Positions 26,186 to 38,684 of a DNA stretch of 64,000 bases are shown one piece after another. The translations under genes and the position numbers were made by a program. The notes beneath the pieces are model-generated. The model searched no databases and had not been told where the DNA came from. It saw only the letters and a program-made list of their open reading frames with translations. This stretch comes from Ypsolopha sequella (lineage: Eukaryota; Arthropoda; Insecta; Lepidoptera; Ypsolophidae). The stretch lies in the NCBI GenBank assembly GCA_934047225.1, contig OW203986.1:15565221-15629220 (forward strand), written 5' to 3'. Numbering within the stretch: the stretch's first letter is position 1; each line of letters begins with the position of its first letter.

Positions 26186-26984
26186 ATCGACACAACTATC
26201 TAGATTTACTTTTAAGTCGAAATAAAAATCGTGAAATTTGAGTAATATCTTAACAACAAACCCAGAAAATACGTAAATTTAACGGGTTTTTCCCAAAAGT
26301 GTAGCCGAATGTGGTTTTATTGTTTAAGATAAAATCAAAAAATGTATAGAAATTGAAAATGTTATCTAAATTAATAATAAATAACCGTAAAATATGTTTG
26401 AAAACGTCCACAATATTCCCAAAATCATGTTTCTCCTGAAACAAGTTTTCAATTTTGCGTTTGCGACAAAATCGGTACGATTCTATTGTCTTCGCAAGTT
26501 TCATGGAGCGTGCATATGATAGCAAAATGAAACAGCATGAAATTTGGCCACGCCCACAACTGAGTGGACATTATGGCGACATTATGTCTGCCCCTAATGA
26601 TTATTTTCCTAAAAAAAATTAAAAACTTTCAATGAACAGACTTTTCTGTAAATTATTGATGGATCGACTGACAGGCTCATGAAATTACTCATGAAATGCC
26701 GTTGTGAAACAAAACAGCTTCTGTTTCTGTTCTTGTTGTGTTTAAACAACTTGCCCTTACATATTTCTCATCACTCCGTTTTATTTGCTAATGAATGACA
26801 CTACTTCAGTTATACAATGTGAAAATAAGGATTAATTTAAGGAGGATATTAATGTGCAGATGTGATAGTTTGGTTTAAAAATTAAAGTTAGCAAAACTAA
26901 AATACACACTAAAATACATGCCGGGCTCAACTGTGGAGGTACCACCATCTTACTTGGAGACCCCATCGAAGTAATTCGAGGGAG

Positions 26985-27260
26985 AGTAAGAGAACAGCTC
27001 ACAGGCAAAAAAACCAGGAGGCCTACCATGCCTGGGACCGATGGATGGTGGTATATCCATCCCTAATAGCCAGGCCTTATATGGAACAGACTGGTGACGG
27101 GCAGCGGCGTCACTGATGCGAGGGTTCCGGCACCGCGCTCACCAACCCGCCTGCCTATCTGTGTGAGTATGGGCAATTCTTCCAGGATGACCGCCGGGAG
27201 TGGCAAAGTCCTGAAAAGGTTTATGTCCAGCAGTGGACGAACTAAGCTGATGGATGGAAA
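26985..27260 (+). repeat. LINE-type 3' repeat
   Basis: Contains cctgggaccgatggatggtg, gccgggagtggcaaagtcct and tatgtccagcagtggacgaa followed by ctgatggatgg, a known-looking lepidopteran LINE end. The minus-strand frame here is a by-product. Confidence 0.5.
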
Positions 27261-27283
27261 ACTAAACTGATACAATTCCGGAC

Positions 27284-27640
27284 TAAATTTACAACTTCAA
27301 GTAGAGTGTGATAATGAAGTTTTGGAAAAAGTAGATTTCACAACATTTTTAGGAATCACTATTGACAAACATTGTAGCTGGAAGTCACACATTGAATACC
27401 TCCGTAAAAGAATCAATTGGTTTATATTAAAAAGAATACGACAGGTCGTGTCACTTGATGCTGCAATGAATGTATACTATGGACACGTAGAATCAATTCT
27501 CAGATATGGAGTAATAATGTGGAGTAGCTCTGTAGATACGGAAAAAGTGTTCAAAAAGCAAAAAAGTGTGTAAGAGTTCTTTGTAATGCAGACAATAAAG
27601 ATCCCTTTTTAAGAAACTTGAAATTTCACCCTTGACGTAC
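27284..27640 (+). pseudogene. LINE reverse transcriptase fragment
   Basis: Reads TTFLGITIDKHCSWKSHIEY, then LRYGVIMWSSSVD, the region downstream of the polymerase motifs in Jockey/CR1-type elements. The frame breaks at about 27573 and similarity fades. A copy of the 'gagcgtagcgagtg' repeat starts 100 bases later. Confidence 0.75.
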
Positions 27641-27737
27641 ATTTATAAACTTGAAATCTGTATATTTGTTAAGAAAATTCTGCATTTATTTAAAAATAGA
27701 AGTGACATGCAATATGGATCTACTCGTCGTCGTTACC

Positions 27738-28125
27738 ATAATAGTAGTTTATGCTACAAGGGCGCAAAGGAATAAAATACGAGGACGATTTAAAACACGA
27801 GCGTAGCGAGTGTTTTAAACGTAACCGAGTAATTTATTGCTTTTACGCCCGTGTATCATACTACATTTTTCAATGCATAGTGTGAGGAAATGAAAACAAA
27901 TATAATCTTGTGAACTTTAAATTATAATTGGCTCAAAAGGACTGTATCCATAGCCGTTAAACGGTGTAAAAAAAAGTATAACGTCTATGGTACACAGGAA
28001 AGGCTGCAGGTTAGCCAACCATTGTAAATAAATTAAAAATATATATATATTAAAGCCCTAGGGCAAAATAATCGACTTTCTGTTCAGTTTTGATGCATAA
28101 AAAGTGGGCCTTTACGAGCACATGC
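27738..28125 (+). repeat. Dispersed repeat with internal palindrome, copy 2
   Basis: Second copy of the sequence at 25267-25655 in direct orientation, 2.47 kb away, with scattered substitutions and small indels. Confidence 0.85.
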
Positions 28126-29034
28126 ATTAAAAATTATATTATACCAACATCCAATCTTACCTTATTTGATAATAATGTATATTATATGTGTGTAAAATTA
28201 AGAAGAAAACTAAAGAAAATTTGTATAATCATTGCTTCTACTCTGTACAGGCATATCTTGACATTTAATTTTTTTTCGACATTATAGGATAATTTTGACC
28301 TACTTTCTTATTTCTTATTAATCTTTATTGTTTAAATTAATATGATCGTACAATGATAATTTTCTTTATTTTTATTTCTATGACATAGCGTTTTAAATTT
28401 TTTTATGTTTGTCTTTTGGTTCTTCACTTTTTTGTTTACAATAAATTACTTACTTACTGTATCTAAATACGCCGAAACAGCTAACCAGTTACCCCAAACA
28501 GATTATTATAAGTTGAACAGAAAAATTAACACCTTTATGGCCGAGGAAATGATTATTATCGCCAACCCGGTGGCAAGGGATTGTTCCCCAGACTCAGCAT
28601 AAATAATATTAATAGGGGTGCTAAATGAGCAAACAGTCTTCATTATCAGGTTCCAGTACATTAGGCCTGAAAGTTTGCACCCAACTTTACCCCCCCCCCC
28701 CCCCCCTCCTCCCTCTAGGGAATCCAATGCTACACGCTTCATAACGTTTACTCTAGTTCTTTTAGCCAGCCAGCTAACATGAAACCTGCAAAGTGGCACT
28801 TAATATTCCAAAAGCTAATTTTCCAGAAGCTTTATTCTATGACGAATAGGCAATCATTTTAATATTGATAACACTGCTAAAACGATTGATTATAGTTGCC
28901 ATCCAAAAGCTCTTTTAGTATAAAAATGCTTTTTATATCAAGAGCAGTCTATAATCTTTTACTAAAGATGAAGTGTTTGATGAAATGCAAAATTTCTTGT
29001 CAAGCTGAATTGACAGCTACGATGAACTGGTGTG
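28126..29034. other. No gene recognised
   Basis: AT-rich spacer upstream of the receptor gene, with the poly-C tract near its centre. Confidence 0.5.
28690..28707 (+). repeat. Poly-C tract
   Basis: A run of about 17 consecutive C on the + strand, within receptor upstream DNA. Its length is likely to be variable and error-prone. Confidence 0.9.
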
Positions 29035-29160
29035 GACTAGAGCGGGGTGTTGCGGGGTGCAACGCGGCGCGCGGGGCGGGCGAGCTCCTCATTGATCGCG
29101 GGTCCCGCACAGCCTCCCGCCGTGACCCGCGCTTCGCCCCCGCACTGCTCTGAAAGCTTC
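29035..29160. promoter_or_regulatory. CpG-rich block 1.5 kb upstream of receptor exon 1
   Basis: A 120-base GC-rich stretch (gcgcggggcgggcgagctcc and similar) isolated in AT-rich DNA. It may be an upstream regulatory or alternative first-exon region of the receptor. No other support is visible. Confidence 0.25.
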
Positions 29161-30034
29161 AGCGGCTACGAACGACACCACAACACTCGGCTTTCTTATC
29201 GGCCGAATTCGATAGGACGTTCCATGCTGTTGTACTCCTAGTACTTAGTTGAGATGAGCAAAGTCGTAAAGATGACACTGAAGCATTAGATGTGGATTCA
29301 CAAGATCAGTACGAATAAGTAAACTACAGAAGAAAACAAAGTTGGGAATCCAGGTACAAAAGATCAGGTTTCAGTTGATACCAGATAATTTCCTCTAATA
29401 ATGTTAGAGCTCTCTTAGCTCTTCTTTATTTAAGTAATTTAAATAAAGACGAAACAAACAATTAGTAGAATTTTGTCTGTTTGATTGCATTGTACGAGAA
29501 CTCGAATAAAATTCAAGTAATTACTACTAATTCAAATGGACCTCTGCTATTTGGAATTAAAATTTTCAGAGTCCTAACGAGGTAAGTTTTAAGTGATGAG
29601 ATAAATTGATGAAGGAGTTGTATAGGTAAGCTAGTTGTTACGAAATTGCAGCTGATTTAGAAGGCTAAAACAAAAAAAAAGGTTCCTTAACTTTCATTAC
29701 ATCCATTAAAAATATTACATCCATTAAAAATTGCAATGAGAAATCAAACTAAATGGTTGGGCTTTTTGATACCACCTAACATCTAAAAACTTCACGCTTT
29801 GTCTTGTGACGATAAAGAAGAGAAAATACAAAGTTATTCTATTCAAGATTTCCATTGCATTTCACTATGCAAACGAAACTCGTAACGCCAACCAGCCGAC
29901 CGGGCAACCGGTTACTGGAATCTGGCCGGGACTGCGGCGTAGGCGGGCTAAATAAATAAAATTAAAAGTGAAGTCAAAAAAGGGTAGATTTTTAAAGCCC
30001 AAAATAATTTGCATAATTACAACGGGCTTTTAGC

Positions 30035-30584
30035 GAGAACGGATAAAGGTTGGGTAGTGTGAGTGGAGGAGCTGTAAGTGTGCGAGGCGTTGGCGGCGGC
30101 GCGAGGCGCTTGAATGGGCGTCGTCAGCGACGGTGGCTAGTCAGCGGCGGCAGCGGCGGCGGCGGCGCGCTGCGCTGCGACGCGGCTGCGCCCGACGCGA
30201 AGACCAGCGGCAGTCCGCACACCGGCGGCTCCGCTGCCCCACGGTCGGCCGCACTCCACTAAACAACAATGCTTCATACACACACAGCAGCGAGACAAAC
30301 CTCTTAACCGCGAAGCGATCGGCGATGCTCGAGTATCGGGCGGCACGCGTGGCCGTCGTCGGCGAGCGGTCGTGAACAAAGATAAATTTATGAAACCCAA
30401 AAAAGAATTGAAGTTTAAACTGATCGTTTTTAATAAATCGGGATTGTAGGTTTGTGCGTGTGTTGTGGGGCGGCGGGTGTCGGGGGTCGGCCCCGGCGGC
30501 GGCGGCGGTGGTGGTGCGGTGCGGGCGGCATGGCGCGGCGCGGCCGGAGCGGCGCGACTCGGCCGGTCCCGGCGCGCCGCTGAC
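30035..30584 (+). promoter_or_regulatory. CpG-dense promoter and 5' UTR region of the receptor gene
   Basis: The 550 bases before the start codon are strikingly rich in CG and CGG repeats inside otherwise AT-rich DNA. This block runs directly into the signal-peptide exon, which fits a CpG-type promoter plus 5' UTR. No TATA box or transcription start could be placed. Long frames seen here on both strands are side effects of the high GC content, not genes. A stop codon at 30447-30449 lies in frame with the start at 30585, and there is no in-frame ATG between them, so 30585 is the first possible start. Confidence 0.5.
30530..30583 (+). CDS. Upstream ORF (17 codons) ending one base before the receptor start codon
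   Basis: An ATG in strong context (ggcggcATGG) opens a 17-codon frame rich in arginine, stopping with TGA at 30581-30583. One base separates that stop from the receptor ATG at 30585. The frame is offset from the receptor frame. If the transcript starts upstream of 30530, scanning ribosomes would meet this ATG first, so the receptor would depend on leaky scanning or very close reinitiation. Whether it is in the mature 5' UTR is not known from sequence alone. Confidence 0.5.
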   Translation: MARRGRSGATRPVPARR

Positions 30585-30675
30585 ATGGGCGGGCGGGCGC
30601 GCCGCTCGCTGTTGGCGGCGCCCGCGGCCCTGCTGCCGCTGCTGCCGCTGCTGCTCGGCTTGCTCGCGCCGAGAG
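30585..30675 (+). CDS. nAChRalpha7: Receptor exon 1: start codon and signal peptide
   Basis: The exon codes for a basic start (MGGRARR) followed by a leucine/alanine-rich hydrophobic stretch to about residue 28, a textbook signal peptide that directs the subunit into the secretory pathway. The start context has G at -3 and G at +4. The exon ends in phase 1 at a good donor, gag|gtaact. The next coding exon is 10.2 kb away, and the intron between contains SINE and LINE pieces and a 1.7-kb non-coding element. Confidence 0.85.
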
Positions 30676-31721
30676 GTAACTACTACCTACATCAATCCTC
30701 ATATGTTTTCTGACCCTGATCAGGGCATTCACCCCATACTTTGCATGTATATGTTAATTAGTTTTCAGATCGAGTATAACTGTAATCATTTAAGTCTTCA
30801 CCATCATAACTACCAATATTATGTCCGCACCATTACTTGTCACCAAACACCGTTGACATCACAGCGGCGTGTGTCGCGTGGCGCTGTCGATCAGTGTGCT
30901 ATCGGACAGCAGTCGAGTACATTCGTATCATGAAATTACTGAACACAAATATAATTTATTTTGTCATTTACTCTTTCCGTCCAATTACTCTAGACACCAG
31001 ACAAGTTAAGTAAATAATCATGAAAATAACCCGCTTAAAAACAAATAGCCGGTGGGCGCCATCTTTGTCTTTAACTGCACTTCTACACATTCTTTTCTTT
31101 CCTTGATTAAAAACGATAACTTAAACCGGTAAAGAATCTGTAAATTTTTTGACCTTAGACACCTAAGTAAATAGGTACCCACTTAATTATACCCTTACTC
31201 AGATAAATTTGGGATCCTTGTATGCAAACTTCTGGAGGTTATCACAGTTGTAGTTCTTTTTTGTGGACAGCCTTAAACGACACGTGAAATCGTATACTTT
31301 TTAATTGACATTTTCAGTTTTCAACTTTCATTCGATAACGTTCAAGAACGATATGGTACCGAACGCGATCACGTCTTGTGAGGTTAGACGTAACAAAGAT
31401 GACAAAAAACGTGTTTCAAGAATTGCATGTTCTTAATTAACAACCGCTACTGGAATAAAAATAATGTGTAAGCTGTCTACAAAACAAGCTCTTATACAAT
31501 ACATTTCTTCAAACAAAGGAACCATGAATTTTCAGGACTTGGCGGGTTTGGTCACAAAATGTGACCATTCTAGCCGATGGACTCTGCTCTACCGTGAGAC
31601 TGCAGGGCAAGTGCGACTAGAAGTCACTCTCTGAATCTTCCGTACCGTTATGTTATAATATATAAAAATATAAAGAGAAAAAAATGTAACGTAAAGCAGT
31701 TATATATAATAGTATAAACGC

Positions 31722-31885
31722 AGTGGTAGCTCAGGGGTAAAACTCTGGCCTCTCAATCTTGAGATCCAGGTTCGATCCCCGGTCGGGCATGCACCAATGA
31801 GTTTTTTGGAATTTATGTGCGTGGTATTTATGCTTACCACTTGCTAACGGTGACGGAAAACATCGTAAGGAAACCTGCATGCCCT
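31722..31885 (+). mobile_element. tRNA-derived SINE, copy 2 (best preserved)
   Basis: An A-box-like segment (tggtagctcaggggtaaaac) and a B box (ggttcgatcccc) are spaced as in a tRNA. They are followed by the same tail as the copy at 8095 (tgcaccaatgag to aaggaaacctgcatgcc). It lies in receptor intron 1. Confidence 0.8.
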
Positions 31886-33000
31886 AGACAATGTTTCTCT
31901 TTTAAAATGCTCACCATAATTTGGTAAAAATATCCAAAAACAAGAGCTTAACAGCACCTAAAGATTATTTAAAATTATTCAAATTCCTTTGAACTTCCGC
32001 TAAAGGATTTTTGTAACAAATGCCACGTGAGTGCTCGGGTGTGTTTTTGAACGACCGCTTAGTCATACACTAAACATCAAAGCCTTTGATCGACTGAGAA
32101 GAGATTTTGCACAAAAGCCGTTGTTCCTTTAACCGCAGTAGGGTCAGCACAAAAGTTAGCAAAAGCTAGCCTGTAAATTTTTTCCCAAAAGGTAATCAAA
32201 CGTCTTTAGAACATCGTTTCATGGTTGGAGTTTGTATAATTAAATAGTAGTTTATGAAACTGGCACATACAGAGATACGGCAATAGTATACACGAGTGTT
32301 TTAATACCTATAGTTATGTGTAGTTTCATATACTACTTTATCTACACTCATGCAATTAGTTACCTTCCTATTTTCCAATCCATAAGATCTTGGTAACATT
32401 TGTTTACGTTTTTGGTAAACGTATGACCATCATTCGAAGCATTCCCTATTAAAACCTCAGACATGGCTGTATGAGCTAAGTTCCCTTTGCTTTCCTATTG
32501 TTTTTTATAACAAAAAAAGTTATTTCAAAGGATTATTTTGTTAAGAAAACTGTACTTTTATTGTTTTTTTTTCGTTATTATAGACGTTCGTTTTTTTATT
32601 TACATAATAGCAGATTAATACTTGCAGAATTTAATGTTTATTTTGAAAGATTAATACATCTTACATTATTAATTGCATAGTTGTTCTTCATGTTAATTAA
32701 CCTCAGAGTCTGTTAATTTCTCGCTAATGCCCGGGATGTGTGGCAACCCTGAACGGCTCTTGATCTAAGGGCTTTCGACATCGGATAACGTAACGAGCTA
32801 TTATTCAGCCACAAGATCCGAGCAAAGGATAATGAGCTTAATGACGGCCACACTGATTTGATTATGGTCTTTAAATACTCTGATCAGCATTTCAAAACCT
32901 TATCAATATTTTGACTTATCAGAAAAAAATCCGATATTTTAAACGTTGATTAGTCAAAAAAGTGAGATAAAGCGCCTCAAAGTTTGGGAGTGTAGGCTGG

Positions 33001-33043
33001 TGACGTCACGCCTAGGTAAAAAGTGTACTTAGGGGTGACGTCA
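33001..33043 (+). promoter_or_regulatory. Two TGACGTCA palindromes in receptor intron 1
   Basis: The full CRE sequence occurs at 33001-33008 and 33036-33043, and the sequence around the two is roughly inverted (gtgacgtcacgcctaggt and acttaggggtgacgtcacgc). It may be a CREB/ATF-type site or simply part of an old foldback repeat. Confidence 0.3.
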
Positions 33044-33493
33044 CGCGGAACTTTAGCGGGCTATATCTTCATCATGTTTTGTTTGATTGACAAAAGAAAA
33101 AATACATGTCCAATATTTTCTGATAATCTAACTGACGGACTTATTAGAATTTTTTCGTCATCATGCCTATTGTAAAATTTCAAAAATTGCACTATCGTCC
33201 TTTACAAACTACAAATGACCACTTAAAACGTCATCACATCAGAATTTACCCGAATGACAAACATGATCTCACCATTTGAGAGCTCAAACATTGTGAAAGA
33301 TATTGCAGCTTTATCATCTTGCAAATGTGCTGTGAGATGAATTTTGTTAGTGAGTAAAACCTCAGGGCTTGCATCCAAAGTAAAACAAAGCTTTAAATTG
33401 CTTCTACATGATACCCCGCAGCCATCTATGAGGTGAGTAACTTGAGTGCATACCTAGTAACTTAGAGCAACACAAGGACTTACTTGGATAAAC

Positions 33494-34383
33494 TTGGATA
33501 AACTGGCTTTTCCAAAAATCAGACTCGCTAAGGTGAGTGCCTCTTTTGTAGGACATGGTATAAGATTTTACAATAAACTTCCAAAGGAGGTCCTTACTTT
33601 GTCAGAGAATAAGTTTAAACTGTATATTAAGCAGGGCCTATTGAAAAAGGCATATTATAAAATAAATGAATATTTGGATGATGGTGAAGCATGGTGTTAC
33701 AGTGATAATGATAGTAAGTTATAATTTAATTAAATAGTATAATTTCTTAACTTATGATTCCTCTAAGGTGTAAACATTAATTGATTACAGACTGTAAAAG
33801 GAAAAGGACTATATGAGACAGGTAGACAAAGATATATATGTTTTTCTTTTTTTCATTAACCTGAATTCCTGCTGTCTTGTATTTTCTTATCCCTTGGTTA
33901 AAGTAGATATAAGTCATATATTGTATAGTATAAGTTTTATGTTGAAAAAAAAGACATGGTCTTGCTAAGTTTCTTGCCCTTCTTCTTAGCAAGACTAATC
34001 GAATGGGCGGAGGTAGGCATGTATTTATATATGTAACCTATTAGTATGTAGTATATAGGATGGGATTTGGTCGGCCGCCTGGATTCGTGCTGGGGGCTCG
34101 GTTGGTGATCATTGAACCTTGTTCCTGGTCCCTGGCCGGGTCTCCGGTATGGGTTCGGGCGGCTGATTGGATTTTACCTTGTATAATATATATTTTACCT
34201 ATCATTTTAATCGTTAATATATTGCTACATAAATTAAATAAACCTTTAATTTAGTTCATGTACATTTATTATTTTATTACATATATTTTCTTTATTAGAT
34301 TAAATTTGACGTGTAAAAAGTGTATATATCTATACCTGCTTTGCAAAATAAACTATTTGAATTTGAATTTGAATTTGAATTGA
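33494..34383 (+). mobile_element. 5'-truncated LINE with (GAATTT)n tail
   Basis: The frame to 33724 codes for ASFVGHGIRFYNKLPKEV and KAYYKINEYLDD, the extreme C-terminus of a common lepidopteran LINE. A 3' UTR of about 640 bases ends in a (GAATTT) microsatellite at 34358-34383. The UTR contains 'gggttcgggcggctgattgg', whose relatives occur near 8070 and, inverted, near 1300. Confidence 0.75.
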
Positions 34384-34467
34384 AACCTATGATATCACAC
34401 TGACTTTAATTTATGCAGCCTAAGTGATCAAAACAAGGCTCTTGCGAAATGTTGTACTCAGTGACTC

Positions 34468-36162
34468 TACCCAAGTAGCATTCGGGGTTCTATATAAGAT
34501 GTCTAGTCGTTCACATGTACTCCACAAGCTGTGTAAGTCAGCTGTATAAGAGCTGTATAGCTTGCTATAATGCTCTTATAGAACCAGTTTGGGCACAAAT
34601 TAGACAGCCTTAAGTTCACTATGGCTGTACATTAGCAGTATAATAGCATTATAATAGCAGTTTAAGTAGTAACATGTGGACTTAAGGCTGACTTACGGCA
34701 CTATATGGGACGCAGTGTGAACCGTACAACATACATGAGTGTAATAAAGAGTAACAAGTGGCTAAATACACAGCCTCAAATTCACATGTGTCCTATTATT
34801 TCTTTATTTTATTATTAATTTCCTCATTGGTTTGGTTTTGTGTGTGCCATCAGAAACATTAACTCCGGCTGATCAAGGATAAAAATTTATGATAACACGC
34901 GGTATACTTAATAATGTTAATGCCATGGGAATGCAACTTTATCGTGAAATGTATACATATTTACAGCTAAAATATTCACGCGCCTCTGAAAAAACGCGAT
35001 TTTCATTTTAAAATATTTAAAACTGGCTGAGAGGAAATCTACAATTTTCAGTTTTTGATATTATATTGGCGTTATAATTATACTACAGTAATTAATTATA
35101 ACATGAAACCAAAACTCAATCGCTCTATCTGCGTATTTTGTGATAAATCTGCATGATAATTTTGGAGATTTATTTGGTAAATATTTTAGGTTACGTAGAA
35201 CAACATGGTGGAAATGAAAAATGGCTATGTGAACTGTTATAACTCCAATTTAATGCGGTGAGCATTTAATAGGTTCACATGTGTTCTGTTAGAATGCTGT
35301 TAGCTATATGAAGTCCCACATTTGTACCACTACAGAGCCAATGTCTATAAATTTATTCTAATGTGAACTTATGTACAGCTTTAAGATGTATTTCAGGTCA
35401 ATTGTGTATCATCGTTTAATTCTTTCAATATACTGAAACTTAAGAGATCCGCAATAATAATTATTGTCCGTTAAATCGCCTAGCCCAGGTACTAAGACAA
35501 GTATGAGTACCTAAAGTACAAATTTTGTAACAAACTAACAAAAATCACTTTTTGTTTTCGTGTGAGATACCGTGGGATAAGTGTAATAGAATATCACATT
35601 CACATTCATGTTCAGCTTACAGCAAATAAGAGTAGTACTTGTGGACAAATAAACTGCTATTGATGTTAATGGACAACACATGTAGTCCTTTTAACAGCCT
35701 ACAGTGCACATGTGAACCATTTAAACACTTCTGTACAGATAGTAAAAAGAGGTTATTTTAATGATCACAAACAAGTCCTACTACAGCTACTAGCTGTATA
35801 ACAGTCTAAAACAAGTAAACATAACAGCCTTTGGCTTTATAAATGACCACGTGTGTTCTTTTAAAATGCTAGCTCCATAACATCGTACAAGTAGGCCGTT
35901 AAACAGCGGTTGCCGTATCTCTACCCTCCTATAATGCTCTTAGTCAGACGGCTGACTAAAGGATAGTTGTTAGAGTATTATTACACCAACAATCGTATAA
36001 AAGTATAACTCTACACCTCTATTTATAAGTCCCTTAGACAGGTGTAGGTGTAATTAATCGCAATAATGCAGCTTCTACATCACGAGTGAACTGTAATAAT
36101 GCTTCAAGTACACATGGGAACTAAATGTGTACTCTTAAATGGAGTAAAATGCTACTTGGGTA
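34468..36162. mobile_element. Non-coding element with 15-bp inverted ends and dense internal repeats (1.7 kb)
   Basis: It begins TACCCAAGTAGCATT and ends with the exact inverse at 36148-36162. The interior has no coding frame. Short motifs recur in both orientations, such as cacatgtgaac, acatgtg, ctgtataa and ttataacag, across its full length. No superfamily could be assigned and no target duplication is obvious. It lies in receptor intron 1, right behind a LINE tail. Confidence 0.7.
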
Positions 36163-37739
36163 GGGGCTTGAACATGTACGGCAGAATAAAATAATATTTT
36201 TTGATAATATGTGTGGGATTTTAGATTTTATTTTCTTCCAGTATAAATTGGAAAATAATTAGGGTTCCAAAAACAAATTAAAACCCAGCGAATTGCGCAC
36301 ACTATAAAACTAACAGTGTAAGCACCTAAATTATTTTCCAAAATTTATATCAAAGTATCTGTCAACTGTACAAAATATGGAAATCGAAAGTAGCAAGCAA
36401 AATTATTTATTTACCAGAAGCTTGTTCAAAATACAAAAAATTTTCCGCCAAAAGAAGCTTGGTTATTTATGAAAGTTTCTGCTATAAAAATTCGTTTGTT
36501 TATTGTTAATAAGTATTCTTGCATTCAGTTCTGATGACTTTACATGTTTGGAGGTCATCAATAACTTTTTTTTTAATACATTTTTGTAACTATATTGTAG
36601 GGATTGCTATAGAACTGTGAACTGAAACTGCAGCTTTGTAAGCAAAAATGCTGCCTAATAGACAGAATAAACAAACGAGGTTGCCTTACTCGACCTAAAC
36701 CTGCTCTAATAATTCAATAAAGTAAAAAGTTCACGCTTTTTCTCAGACTTTCAATTGAAAATCTGTGCGCTTTTTGCAAGTTATTTCATGTATGAGTATA
36801 GTATATTATATAATACTAAAAAACATTTAAACTTAAGTTTATACTTTCGATAACTAAGCAAAATAATAATACTTCAGTGCAGGTACTAAAACTTACCCTA
36901 AACGTAATTAAAGAACAGCTAAAATATAATTATTACAAACAATTTTTTATATTTGTCAAGAGTTAATGTTTTCTTTTTAATATACGGTATTTCCGTATGA
37001 CGTTTCAGTTAACGGGACACTTGACGCTAGAACATCAAGAACGCCGGATATTCAGGATTATAAAGCTTGCAACTTTTAACTTGCTGGTTGACCAAATCAT
37101 AGTCAAATTATAAGACATTTCTATCTCTACAATACTTCATTATTTTACTCGTTCCTAAGTTTTCTAGGAGCACACGCACTTTGGGACAAAACTGATTTTC
37201 CAAATTTATGAGTTTGGGGTTCTCCCAAATCTTCGTCGACTTCGTCACGCTCTGTTTATGATTATTGCAAATTATATTTCGGCACTTCAGTACCATTATT
37301 AACATGATTATGTATGAGGCTAACCAGATTTATATTTTGTAGACCGGCTTTCAATTATTAATATAATGATCTAGTCAGATAAATTTATGTATTTAATTTT
37401 ATTTACGTTTGATGTTTTATTGATTTACAAAATTGTAACTCACCTCAATCATTTTTATATCTAGTTTGTCTAACATCTCAAACTTGACACCGATACATTA
37501 ACAAGTCAGATACAACTAGATCAATCCGTTTACCTACAAATTTACTTTTTGCAAAAATATTTACGACACCCACTATAATGATCATACGATCCGAATATAC
37601 CACTTTCACTCTGTAAAAATATGTGTATCTGTCGAGGAAACGGAACTTCCGTGCCACTTGTTATTGAGCATTGACTAATACATGTACCGTCACCAAAATA
37701 AATAAGTAACCAGGCCCATCAATATAGTGCGTCAATGTG
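36163..37739. other. Receptor intron 1, no feature recognised
   Basis: AT-rich intron sequence without coding frames or clear repeats. Confidence 0.5.
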
Positions 37740-37876
37740 TTTTTTTTTATAACACTTTTTGCTCATTTACAAATATAAATATTTATATAAAGACATACAA
37801 AAGAAACAATTAAACATGGTGTACAAAGGCGGCACTAATTGCTCATAGCAATATTGTCCAGGCAACCTTTGGAAGC
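37740..37876 (-). repeat. LINE 3' UTR fragment, inverted
   Basis: Reverse-oriented relative of 10235-10379, with ggtgtacaaaggcggcac and caatattgtccaggcaacct, and its T-rich tail at the left. Confidence 0.55.
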
Positions 37877-38461
37877 AAACAAAAAGATGAACAAAATAAC
37901 ATAAGAAAGGTACAAATACTATTTAGGAAATAAGAAGAAGATCAAGGTAAATGAAAATATATAGCTAAATAGACTTATCTAAGACATAACCTTACATATA
38001 AAATACATGAACATTTGTATTGTATGTATTGATTGACCAAGTATTCGTCATCTTATCTATCACTTGTCAGTGGTTCTAAAGATTATAGTGTTTGCGCTGT
38101 TCTTCGTTGTTTATCTTTTTTGTCAACCGTACCTTCTACAACTCGGAGAATATAAGTAATTTTGGAGCGCTTCATAAGTGTCGCAGCAGCCTTTTTTGTT
38201 TGCTTTAAGAACTTAAACCTTTAACCTGTACAGTTAACGATTTTCGATAACAATTGAAGACGAATAGATACGGAGCGCGATCGCATTTTTAAATTGTACG
38301 GGTTAAGTTAGAAGCTCTATCACAGGAGAGGAAAATTGAACCACAACACAAAATCTTTTAGTTTACGTATAATATTTGCATTTATTTCCCAAATTAATCA
38401 AGTTATATTTTGTAAAAAAATAAACAGACATTTTGACTGACTATTTTCACCCAGTTTCACT

Positions 38462-38645
38462 TCCGACTATCAATCTTGAGATACAGATTCGAATCCTGCC
38501 GGTCGATTGTTACCAATAAGTTTTTCGGAGTTGTTGTGCATGTCTTGTTCTATATTATGTTATATTTATTGTAAACTTACCACATGCGGTATAGATTACT
38601 GTAAGGTAACCCTGCAAACACTATTGCCCATTTTCACTCATCTTA
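38462..38645 (+). mobile_element. tRNA-derived SINE, copy 3 (degraded)
   Basis: Diverged relative of the other two, with tcaatcttgagatacagatt, ttaccaataagtttttcgga and aaggtaaccctgcaaac. The number of changes suggests an old insertion. Confidence 0.6.
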
Positions 38646-38684
38646 GGTGACGCCTAAATATGTATATTATTACTTATGACCTCT

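Noticed and set aside
30137..30732. Long frames on both strands around the receptor first exon (up to 159 codons)
   Set aside because: They result from GC-rich, stop-poor sequence and are low-complexity (alanine, arginine, proline runs). Only the signal-peptide frame joins to the rest of the gene.
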